NCBI GenBank assembly: GCA_045603225.1
Contig: JAZULT010000002.1
Coordinates: 1 to 41,291 of the forward strand
Origin: RGIG9115 sp045603225
GTDB lineage: Bacteria > Bacillota > Clostridia > UBA1381
Reading direction: 5' to 3'
Length of the DNA: 41,291 bases
Positions 33,407 to 41,118 of this stretch are shown in pieces; the first letter of the stretch is position 1, and each line of letters starts with the position of its first letter. A program made the position numbers and the translations under genes. The notes under the pieces were generated by a model that saw only the letters and a list, made by a program, of their open reading frames with translations, did not search any database and was not told where the DNA came from.

Positions 33407-35977
33407 ATAGAAGGAAGAGCTGAAGAAGGACAAACACTGGCAGCTAAGGTTTTAACAACAGCGGACGAAAATGATTTTTCCTTTGAATGGCTAGAATCTT
33501 CAAAAACATGTGAAACATGGAACGTTATCGGAAGGGGTAAAACTTTTATCCCTTCCGATGATAACGTAGGCAAATGGATAAAAACGGTTGCTGTATATAA
33601 AAATAAAAGATTTGAAAGCGCTCCGGTATATATTCCGGGTTCTGAGCGTGCAGAGATTTTAACACCTGTTTATAATACTGCATTTTCTCTTGACAATGTG
33701 CACCGTAACAGCGAGTATCCGTACAGTGTAACAGTATATAGTATTACGGGCGATACTTATACAGTTGATATGGATTTTGGTGATAAATCATTTAAAGAAG
33801 AGTTTTATGTGGGCGGCGGTGAAACCGTTACCCGTGACTTTATAGCTTATCCCGATTACGGATATCATAACGTTTTGGTTACTGTGAAGAATTCGGGAGG
33901 TTATACTCTTTGCGAGTATAAAGATGATGTTAATGTTCTTCCGCCTGTTATTGAAGCTTACCTTGCTCCGTATACAAGAAAACTCGGGCTTGCGGGTGCG
34001 TTGGCGGTTTCAGAGGCGGACGATGTAGCACAGCTTGACAGCCACAGACTTGAATTTACATGGAGTACTTCCGAGACAACAAAAGGAGTTTATAACATTG
34101 AACACGGTGAAAACATTGAAAACGCCAAAAACGGAAATTCTGAAATAATTGCTGTTATTGATTATAACAATAAACTTTATAACGGACGAAAATCTGTTAC
34201 AAACGGTGTTACAACAAAGGAAAATGCAGACGGTTTTGCTGGATTCGCAAAAGCGGTGCGTGATGAGTATAAGGAAAACTCACCAATTTCGTATTTTGAA
34301 ATATGGAACGAGCCTAACGCTTCTGAAGGATTCTGGAAAGAAGCTGACAGAGTTACGGATTATGTGTATCTTGCAGAAGTTTCAAAAAGAGAGCTTGCAA
34401 AGGATAATCCGAAAGAAAAGACCGCTGTCGGTGCGGTGGCAAACGGTGATTATTACTGGGTAGGACAGCTCCTTGAAGAAGGGTTGTATCCGAATATGGA
34501 CGCTGTGTCGAATCATCCTTATATATGGAATGTTTATGGAGAGAATAATTATCTTGTGGATGAAAAATATCATCAATTTTTGTCAGGAATGACCGGGGTG
34601 ATTACTAAGTATGGCGGATGGAAAGAGCAGATAATAACTGAGATAGGCTGGCCTACGCATACAGGCGGAATAACAAAAAATCAGCAGGCAATTGAGCTTG
34701 TAAAACAAGCTGTTGTGGCGGATTATTATGATATTTCAACCAATCAGTTGTTCAGAAGCGCTGACGATTTTATATGGAGTGATTATTCTCCTGATTATTC
34801 GGAAGACAATTTCGGGATATTTTATCATGGATATAATTCATTAAAACCTTCAGCGTTTGCGATAAGTAATCTCAGCTATGAAACGACAGGCGCTGTGTTT
34901 GCAGGGAAACTCCCCTTTGAAAATGAAGATATAGAAGCATATCTTTATGTAAGAGATAACAATATTACTTGCATTATCTGGACAAAGGGAGCTGATACGA
35001 CTGTAACGTTTGAAGGTGAAAATCTTACTGCTACGGATATAAACGGAAATTATGCAGGAGAAGGCAGTGCCTTTGAAATAGGTGAAGCTCCTGTTTATAT
35101 TCATGGCTTGTCAGAAAAGCATATAATAAATTCACTTTCTGAAAATATCAGGGATTATATAGATTTGTATTTGCCGCTAAGCTTTAAGGAAAGCGAAGGC
35201 AGGAAAGGCTTTGATAAGGCTGTAGAACTTTTATATTCTTCCGCGGATTTAACCGTAACAAATGCATTAACTGCTGTTGAAGAACATTATGCAGTAAATA
35301 CAAAGCTTATTGATATGTATAAAAACGGAGAGCTTGACATAAGTCAGGAACAGCTTAACGGTCTTTTATATCTGAATCAGTGGGGAGCAAATCTTCTGAG
35401 TGTGGTATATATGCTTTCGGCAGACGGGAGTGATTATGAACCGACAGGAATGTCTGAGGTTCTGAATGCAGAAAGTTATATTAAAGAGAAGTCACAGGAG
35501 AATACACTTTCCTACAGCAGTGCAATTTTGGTATATGCTGAGAAGTTTGCGGAAAAAGCAGATAATCTTGATGAAAAAGAAGGTACAAATCCTCAGAAAT
35601 GCGGTGCTGTTAAAGCATGGGATACACTCGCTGTGCTGACAGCGAAAACTGCACTTAAAATGGCTGAGGCGGAAAGCTTGGGATATGATAATGTCATAAT
35701 TCAGCTTCCGTCATCTCAGTGGGGAATATCTGCCGGAACTGCGAAGAACGTATATGTATCGGTATATAATTACCGTCCATCTTCTGCTGTCAGCGGAAAG
35801 CTTGAGCTTGTTTCGCCGGGCGGAGCGGTCGTGGCTTCTTCGGATTTCTCGGTAGATTCACAAAGTAGTGCAAAAATACCTCTTTCAGTTACTCTTTCAT
35901 CTATTGAATCGGGAGATTATAAAATAAGATTATCGGAAAACGGAAAAGTGATTAAGGAAAGAATTGCTAAATTGTAA
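33407..35977 (+). pseudogene. Clan GH-A-like glycosidase half behind an in-frame TGA, truncated at its 3' end
   Basis: This 857-codon stretch continues the frame of the preceding gene with no other stop. It begins with an Ig-like domain (IEGRAEEGQTLAAKV, FEWLESSKTCETWNVI, VGKWIKTVAVYKNKRFESAP). The TIM-barrel follows with YFEIWNEPN (glutamate codon 34310-34312) and IITEIGWPTH (34640-34642), so both catalytic glutamates remain. The paralogue at 22383 is matched up to the Ig-like region, but the CBM9-like and SLH domains are missing. The frame ends in a TAA (35975-35977) inside the first hairpin of the flanking array. Internal GTG 33698 starts the longest internal frame but has no ribosome binding site, and any internal product would lack a signal peptide. 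Decay is the simplest reading; UGA readthrough remains open. Confidence 0.7.
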
Positions 35978-36229
35978 TTTGTCGGGATAAATTACAATAG
36001 TGAAATCCGATTTTCAATCGGGTGAAATTCATCCGCAGGATGAATGAAATTGTCACCTTGTGACAGTGAAATCTGTTGCGTTGCAACAGGTTATGGTAGA
36101 AATCGCAGGCGACTTCATTGAATTAATATTTTTAATTTGCGGGAAGATAATATCTTCCCCTACGAAAGGATTTTTGATTTTACGTTGTAGTGGCGGATAT
36201 TATCCGCCCGCATATTAATTACAATTTAT
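35971..36229. repeat. Hairpin-array element, right copy, carrying a REPIN
   Basis: A 259-bp region without a gene. Hairpins: ATTGTAATTT/AAATTACAAT (35971-35998), CCGATT/AATCGG (36007-36021), ATTCATCC/GGATGAAT (36027-36045), TGTCAC/GTGACA (36051-36065) and CTGTTGC/GCAACAG (36073-36089), separated by GTGAAAT-type spacers. Bases 36001-36128 match the left copy, inverted, with one mismatch. The far hairpin of the left copy is missing here; a REPIN (36138-36212) sits in its place, and the end AATTACAATT remains next to the gtrA stop. The first hairpin supplies the stop codon of the glycosidase half. Confidence 0.85.
36138..36212. mobile_element. REPIN (paired inverted REP palindromes with GTAG heads)
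   Basis: Two palindromes in opposite orientation. The right one is GTAG followed by TGGCGGATATTATCCGCCCG (36187-36212); the left one, read on the minus strand, is GTAG followed by GGGAAGATATTATCTTCCCG (36163-36138). The stems differ by paired changes (AA/TT against CG/CG) that keep the fold. GTAG heads and inverted pairing are the signature of REPs moved by RAYT (TnpA-REP) transposases. No RAYT gene is in the window. Confidence 0.75.
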
Positions 36230-36627
36230 TTTTTAAAAATGAAAAGCTTACTTGCAAAGTAATTGAATATAATAACAAATATATTAGAAAGGATTTTTAT
36301 TATCGGTTCGGACATTTCGAGTTTTGTAACAAATACATAAAGTATCAGCATATCGAGAAGGAGAGAAAGCACACGTGCTGAAAAAAAGCTTGTGAGTTCA
36401 AACAAAAATCCTTTTTTGTCGTTGTTTTTTGCTTCAAATACAAAATACTTATTTGTGAAAAAGGCAAATACAACAGATAAAAACCAACCGATTATGGTTG
36501 AGGTGTTTATACCGAGTGAGAACATTTCACGCATTACAAAATACGATACAAGATTTACAAGTGTTGTTAATCCTCCGAATATCAGATACAGAATTACTTC
36601 TTTATATTTTTTTATTAATTCAAACAT
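36226..36627 (-). CDS. GtrA family membrane protein
   Basis: A 133-residue membrane protein with four hydrophobic segments (about 8-30, 35-58, 72-95 and 105-128). It holds YLIFGGLTTLVNLVSYFVM near the start and FAFFTNKYFVFEAKN, the signature of GtrA proteins, which pass lipid-linked sugars across the membrane or help glycosyltransferases. ATG 36627 follows TTTTGGAGAAAATT on the minus strand; the frame open to 36657 runs into a terminator stem and is not used. Its stop touches the right hairpin array. No glycosyltransferase is next to it, so its partner is unknown. Confidence 0.88.
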   Translation of the reverse strand: MFELIKKYKEVILYLIFGGLTTLVNLVSYFVMREMFSLGINTSTIIGWFLSVVFAFFTNKYFVFEAKNNDKKGFLFELTSFFSARVLSLLLDMLILYVFVTKLEMSEPIIKILSNIFVIIFNYFASKLFIFKK

Positions 36628-36643
36628 AATTTTCTCCAAAAAA

Positions 36644-36677
36644 CGTGGGTGTTGCACTAAAATGCAACACCCTTTTT
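36644..36677. terminator. Terminator after oadA
   Basis: A 10-bp perfect stem, GGGTGTTGCA (36647-36656) with TGCAACACCC (36663-36672), with a six-base loop. On the minus strand it follows the oadA stop by a few bases and is followed by ACG and six T. T5 on the plus side also suits it. It separates oadA from gtrA. Confidence 0.85.
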
Positions 36678-36679
36678 AA

Positions 36680-38089
36680 TCAGGTTAAATCCTGTACATA
36701 GATTGTTTTAACTGCATTGCTGTCAGCTTTCGGTGCTTCGGGAGCCGGAGCTTTTCCGTCACGTACAGCAAGGAATTTTTCTGCTACCTGCGGGAAGAGT
36801 GCGAGACTGAGCACGTCTTCGTCAGATTTTGCAATATCCTTGAACTGTTCTCTGTACTTTTCGAGTTCAGGTTCAATAAGGTCTGCAGGACGGCATGTGA
36901 TTGGCTGTTCATCACCAATTGCAAGCTTACGTACTTCTTCGTTAACTTCTGCCGGGAGACGACCGTATTCACCACGAAGCACACCTTTTGATTCTTTTGA
37001 AATCATCTTATATCTGCCCATGAGAACGTTAAGAACTGCCTGAGTTCCGACAATCTGGCTTGTAGGTGTTACAAGCGGAGGATAACCGAAGTCTTTTCTT
37101 ACTCTTGGTACTTCTTCAAGTACTTCGTAATATTTATCTTCTGCATTAGCCTGTTTAAGCTGTGAGATAAGGTTTGAAAGCATTCCGCCCGGAACCTGAT
37201 AAAGAAGTGCGTTAGGATCAACATTGAGCACTTTCGGGTCAAGTGTTCCTTCTTCTTTCATCTTGTTTGCGATACCTCTGAAATGTGAAGCTGCTTCGCT
37301 TAATTTCTTAAGATCAAGACCTGTATCTCTTTCCGTACCCTGCATTGTAGCAACCATAGCTTCTGTTGAAGGGTTAGCTGTACCGTTTGCGAAAGGTGAA
37401 AGTGCACAGTCAACTATATCAACGCCTGCCTGAGCTGCCATGAGGTTTGTCATGTCTCCTGTTCCTGCGGTGTTATGAGTGTGAAGATGAATCGGCACAC
37501 CGACATTTTCCTTGAGCTTCTTAACGAGCTTGTACGCATCGTAAGGAAGGAGAAGGTTAGCCATATCCTTGATACAGATTGTATCTGCACCCATTTTTTC
37601 AAGCTCACAAGCAAGCTTTACGAAATAGTCTATGTCATGAACAGGGCTTACTGTGTATGAAAGTGCAGGTTCGCACATTCCGCCGTATTCTTTTACAAAC
37701 TTAATTGCCGCTTCAAGGTTTCTTGTGTCGTTAAGAGCATCGAATACTCTGACAACATCAATACCGTTTTCGATTGATTTTTTACAGAACTGTTCGACTA
37801 CGTCGTCAGCATAATGCTTGTAACCGAGAATGTTCTGACCTCTGAAAAGCATCTGAAGCTTTGTGTTAGGCATTGCCTTTTTAATCTGTCTGAGTCTTTC
37901 CCACGGGTCTTCGTTAAGGAATCTCATACAAGCGTCGAAAGTAGCACCGCCCCAGCATTCTACTGACCAGTAACCGATACTGTCAAGAACCTTAAGAGCA
38001 GGAATCATATCTTCTGTCTTCATTCGTGTTGCCGCCTGTGACTGGTGAGCATCACGGAGAATTGTATCTGTAATAAATAATTTGCTCAT
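36680..38089 (-). CDS. oadA: Oxaloacetate decarboxylase / carboxyltransferase alpha subunit (OadA, PycB-like)
   Basis: A 469-residue carboxyltransferase. TDTILRDAHQSQAATRMKTEDM near the N-terminus, ECWGGATFDACMRFL, FRGQNILGYKHY, ICIKDMANLL and HLHTHNTAGTGD (metal-binding histidines) are the classical motifs of the HMGL-like barrel, followed by the PYC/OADA domain (about 310-445). The C-terminal biotin domain of enteric OadA is absent; the biotin carrier is a separate gene. It transfers the carboxyl group of oxaloacetate (or a related acid) to carrier-bound biotin, which the beta subunit decarboxylates while exporting sodium. It may equally belong to a pyruvate-carboxylase-type complex. A lipoprotein gene and a repeated leader separate it from oadB. 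Confidence 0.92.
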   Translation of the reverse strand: MSKLFITDTILRDAHQSQAATRMKTEDMIPALKVLDSIGYWSVECWGGATFDACMRFLNEDPWERLRQIKKAMPNTKLQMLFRGQNILGYKHYADDVVEQFCKKSIENGIDVVRVFDALNDTRNLEAAIKFVKEYGGMCEPALSYTVSPVHDIDYFVKLACELEKMGADTICIKDMANLLLPYDAYKLVKKLKENVGVPIHLHTHNTAGTGDMTNLMAAQAGVDIVDCALSPFANGTANPSTEAMVATMQGTERDTGLDLKKLSEAASHFRGIANKMKEEGTLDPKVLNVDPNALLYQVPGGMLSNLISQLKQANAEDKYYEVLEEVPRVRKDFGYPPLVTPTSQIVGTQAVLNVLMGRYKMISKESKGVLRGEYGRLPAEVNEEVRKLAIGDEQPITCRPADLIEPELEKYREQFKDIAKSDEDVLSLALFPQVAEKFLAVRDGKAPAPEAPKADSNAVKTIYVQDLT

Positions 38090-38113
38090 ATTACATGAAT
38101 TCCTTTCAAAATT

Positions 38114-38992
38114 TTATTTTAACATTTTTGCATGGTCGTAGTTGTAATCTAATTTTACAATTTTTTTGCCGTCATCTGACAGTCTGAATTCGAGCCATCC
38201 GTTGTCATCCTTACTTTCATACTTGAAAAGGATGTAAGATTCGTATTTTGATTCATAAGCCATGATAGATGAAGGATTGCCGAGTTCGTCAACGATATCT
38301 TCGATTGTTGAATCGTTATTGATTGCTCCGCATACTTCAAAGTCTACAGCATTCTCTGATTTTTCTGTATAGTTATCAAGTGAATTATAAAGGCTGAAGT
38401 CTACAGAATAAATTGTACAGTCTCCGAATTTCTTTACATCATCTGTATCGTTAACGATTCCGGTATAAACCTGTCCGTTGTCTTTTTCGTAAGCTGATGA
38501 TGATAAATATCCCGGCTTCAATTCCTGGTCTGAACCGTTTCCGTAGTATTTCCATCCGAGACTTTCAAGGTCTTTACAGTCATAAGGGAGAGTTATTTCA
38601 TCGTCGCCCATTGTAATTTTGTAATCAAAGCTTAATTCTGTTTTTGATGACGGAGTGTAAGAGAAGGAATCGTTTCCTGATGAAGCTTTTATTCCTTCAG
38701 TTTCATACTGTGACAAGTCTACAACACTGTTTACAACCTTCTGCATGTCTACGATATCAGCGCCAGCGCCGTCGAATGTTGATGTACCTTCGATTTCAAC
38801 AGGTTCAAAGTCTTTATCAGCTTTCTTTTCTTCTTTTTTATCTTCTTTTTTATCTTCTTTGTCTTCTGTTTCTTCTGTTTCAACAGCTTCAGCTTCTTCT
38901 TTTGCGTCCTTAACGTCTGCGTTATCTGTGTTGATTGTTACACAACCGGTAAGCATTGAAGCTGCTAACATTAATATAAGTAATTTTTTCAT
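38114..38992 (-). CDS. Putative lipoprotein with charged E/D/K-rich linker
   Basis: A 292-residue protein. The signal peptide MKKLLILMLAASMLTGC ends in a lipobox (LTGC, lipidated cysteine at residue 17). Residues about 30-65 are a low-complexity acidic/lysine tract (repeats of ED and KK), encoded by a repeating TTCTTC/TATC-type DNA stretch. The rest (about 70-290) is a beta-rich domain that I do not recognise, ending KIVKLDYNYDHAKMLK. In-frame starts upstream to 39019 add only repeat-derived residues, so ATG 38992 is preferred. It sits between oadB and oadA, but with a different 5' region that matches the leader in front of the regulator at 2211. It may have been placed into the decarboxylase operon. 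Function unknown. Confidence 0.82.
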   Translation of the reverse strand: MKKLLILMLAASMLTGCVTINTDNADVKDAKEEAEAVETEETEDKEDKKEDKKEEKKADKDFEPVEIEGTSTFDGAGADIVDMQKVVNSVVDLSQYETEGIKASSGNDSFSYTPSSKTELSFDYKITMGDDEITLPYDCKDLESLGWKYYGNGSDQELKPGYLSSSAYEKDNGQVYTGIVNDTDDVKKFGDCTIYSVDFSLYNSLDNYTEKSENAVDFEVCGAINNDSTIEDIVDELGNPSSIMAYESKYESYILFKYESKDDNGWLEFRLSDDGKKIVKLDYNYDHAKMLK

Positions 38993-39179
38993 ATTAATTT
39001 CCATAGCCTTTCTGTCCACAAATAGTAATTAAAAATATGTACAACCTTGTCTGTGGACCGACAAGGCGTATAATGGAAATTATGTCCATGTGCGTTTTCG
39101 GCTGACAGGACGAAAAAATCGCACGGACAATAAAATCCGCCGGAGGCAAATTAACGTGATTTTTCACGTTATTTCCCTT
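38993..39179 (-). repeat. Repeated structured leader, copy 2 (in front of lipoprotein gene)
   Basis: Matches 2068-2210 on the opposite strand, with an extra 45-55 bases in the middle (about 39067-39110). Visible hairpins: AACGTGA/TCACGTT (39153-39170) and CCTTGTC/GACAAGG (39045-39066, the same eight-base loop region), the latter followed on the minus strand by a T-rich run. It begins seven bases after the oadB stop and ends at the start codon of the lipoprotein gene. It holds no reading frame of its own. Confidence 0.75.
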
Positions 39180-39185
39180 TCTTTA

Positions 39186-40442
39186 TTACATAAATAGAGT
39201 AAGGAATGCGCCTGCAGCAATTGCAGAGCCGATAACACCTGATACGTTCGGTCCCATAGCGTGCATAAGAAGGAAGTTCTTCGGATTTTCTTTCTGACCA
39301 ACGGTTTGTGATACTCTTGCCGCCATAGGAACTGCAGAAACACCTGCTGAACCGATAAGCGGATTAATCTTGTTCTTGAGGAACAGGTTCATGAACTTAG
39401 CAAGAAGAACACCTGCAGCTGTACCGCCTGCAAAAGCAACAATACCCATCACGATAATCTGAAGTGTTTTCGGTGTAAGGAATGTTGCGGCTGTAGCTGT
39501 AGCGCCTACTGAAATACCCAGGAATACTGTTACTATGTTCATAAGCTCGTTCTGAACCGTCTGTGAAAGTCTTTCTGTCACGCCGCATTCACGGAGAAGG
39601 TTACCAAGCATGAGACAACCAACAAGCGGAGCAGCTGACGGGAGAAGGAGAGCAACGAAAGTTGTGATAACGATTGGGAAAATAATCTTCTCAGTCTTTG
39701 AAACAGGTCTGAGCTGTTTCATTTCAATCATTCTTTCCTTCTTTGTTGTAAGAGCTTTCATAATAGGCGGCTGAATAACCGGCACAAGAGCCATGTATGA
39801 GTAAGCTGCAACAGCAATAGGTCCTAAGAGATGCGGAGCAAGCTTCGATGTGACGTAAATAGCTGTTGGGCCGTCTGCACCACCGATAATACCTGTTGAA
39901 GCTGCTTCCATAACATTAAAGCCGAATAAAGATCTTGTTCCTACAAATGTAATGAATATACCGAACTGTGCTGCAGCACCGAGAAGCAAGCTCTTCGGGT
40001 TAGCAATAAGGGGACCGAAGTCTGTCATTGCACCGACACCGATAAAGATAAGACACGGATAAATACCAAGCTTAACACCGAGATAGAGAATGTCTATAAG
40101 TCCCGGAGTAATTACCATACCTTCTTTAAGCGTAGAAAGAACGTCAGGTGAAACACCTGCTGTTGTCATTTCCTGAATAAACTCAGCTGTAACCGGTGCA
40201 CCGCCGAATAAATCCCAGTGGATATGTCCGCCGGCAAAGAAAATTTCGTGGAACATTTCAGCACCGGGGAGGTTTGTAAGTAACATACCGAAAGCTATCG
40301 GCAAAAGAAGTAACGGTTCAAATTTCTTTACTATAGCGAGAAATAAAAGTACGAATGAAACCGCTATCATAATAAGTACTTTCCAGTTTGCCGCAATCAT
40401 GGCAAATCCGGTACTTTCCGCAAAAGTTTGTAATAATTCCAT
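39186..40442 (-). CDS. oadB: Sodium-pumping decarboxylase beta subunit (OadB/GcdB family)
   Basis: A 418-residue polytopic membrane protein of usual length. About nine to eleven hydrophobic segments, starting near residues 20-40. Conserved motifs include GVGAMTDFGPLIANPKSLLLG, IGGADGPTAIYV, PPIMKALTTKKERMI and, near the end, PLIGSAGVSAVPMAARVSQ and LMHAMGPNVSGVIGSAIAAG. The beta subunit decarboxylates carboxybiotin and exports sodium ions. AAAGGAG precedes the ATG. It lies between the biotin carrier gene and the lipoprotein gene. Substrate (oxaloacetate, methylmalonyl-CoA or glutaconyl-CoA) depends on the alpha partner; oadA at 36680 favours oxaloacetate or pyruvate chemistry. Confidence 0.95.
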   Translation of the reverse strand: MELLQTFAESTGFAMIAANWKVLIMIAVSFVLLFLAIVKKFEPLLLLPIAFGMLLTNLPGAEMFHEIFFAGGHIHWDLFGGAPVTAEFIQEMTTAGVSPDVLSTLKEGMVITPGLIDILYLGVKLGIYPCLIFIGVGAMTDFGPLIANPKSLLLGAAAQFGIFITFVGTRSLFGFNVMEAASTGIIGGADGPTAIYVTSKLAPHLLGPIAVAAYSYMALVPVIQPPIMKALTTKKERMIEMKQLRPVSKTEKIIFPIVITTFVALLLPSAAPLVGCLMLGNLLRECGVTERLSQTVQNELMNIVTVFLGISVGATATAATFLTPKTLQIIVMGIVAFAGGTAAGVLLAKFMNLFLKNKINPLIGSAGVSAVPMAARVSQTVGQKENPKNFLLMHAMGPNVSGVIGSAIAAGAFLTLFM

Positions 40443-40473
40443 AATTATTATGCTCCTTTGTTATGTGATTATA

Positions 40474-40815
40474 TTAAGCAATTGTGCAAAGAGCAATACC
40501 TGTATCAACAGTCTGTCCCTTTGTTACGCCTACAGATGTAACCTTACCGTCACATCCTGCCATGATTTCATTTTCCATTTTCATTGCTTCGAGAATGAAG
40601 AGAACCTGACCTTTTTTAACGGTGTCGCCAACATTTACCTTAACTTCGAGAATGTTGCCCGGCATAGGAGCTGTAACCTTTTCGCCTGCACCGTTTGCTG
40701 CAGGAGCTGCCGCTTTCGGAGCCTGAGTATTTGAAGACTTAGCTTCGTTTTCGCTAACAAGCTCGATTTCAACTTCATACATTGTTCCGTTTACATTTAC
40801 ATTATACTTTTTCAT
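40474..40815 (-). CDS. Biotin carboxyl carrier protein (gamma/biotin subunit of decarboxylase)
   Basis: A 113-residue protein with a short N-terminal strand (KKYNVNVNGTMYEVEIELV), an alanine/proline-rich linker (about 30-50) and a biotinyl domain (about 48-113) with the biotinylation site EAMKMENEI, the lysine in AMKM. The frame is open to ATG 40827, but the first ATG has no spacing from GAAAGG, so ATG 40815 is preferred (12-base spacer). It is the swinging arm between the carboxyltransferase and OadB. Located 31 bases upstream of oadB. Confidence 0.93.
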   Translation of the reverse strand: MKKYNVNVNGTMYEVEIELVSENEAKSSNTQAPKAAAPAANGAGEKVTAPMPGNILEVKVNVGDTVKKGQVLFILEAMKMENEIMAGCDGKVTSVGVTKGQTVDTGIALCTIA

Positions 40816-40839
40816 TTTAAATTTCATCCTTTCAATTAA

Positions 40840-41118
40840 TTAAAGCTGTTTTATTGATGTGATTCTTATTCCCGAAACGTCTGTTCCGTTTTCTTCTGCA
40901 ATTGCCGCTGCAATTGCTGCTGCAAATTCACCCTTATTTGCGATGGCGGCTGTTTTTGGAGCCGATGACTGCTGAGCAGGTGCTGCGGGTTTTTCTTTTA
41001 TAAACACTTTACAAAGAGCACCCATTATCGTACAAATAGCAATTATACAGATAAGACCGAAAAAAGTAAGACCCATTCCGAAAGCTACAACTGTAAGATT
41101 ACCGATATCTGCGTTCAT
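40840..41118 (-). CDS. Sodium-pump decarboxylase gamma subunit (OadG family)
   Basis: A 92-residue protein. One membrane helix (about 7-33, LTVVAFGMGLTFFGLICIIAIC) and a cytoplasmic alanine/proline-rich tail ending in a short region with EFAAAIAAAIAEENGTDVSGI, typical of OadG subunits, which join the alpha and beta subunits and promote assembly. ATG 41118 is preceded by AAAGGAGGCAAAAAT; the frame upstream to 41136 is not needed. First gene of the decarboxylase unit. Confidence 0.85.
   Translation of the reverse strand: MNADIGNLTVVAFGMGLTFFGLICIIAICTIMGALCKVFIKEKPAAPAQQSSAPKTAAIANKGEFAAAIAAAIAEENGTDVSGIRITSIKQL

Noticed and set aside
36628..36657. Longer GtrA starting at 36657
   Set aside because: It would start within the terminator stem; GGAGA with good spacing selects ATG 36627.
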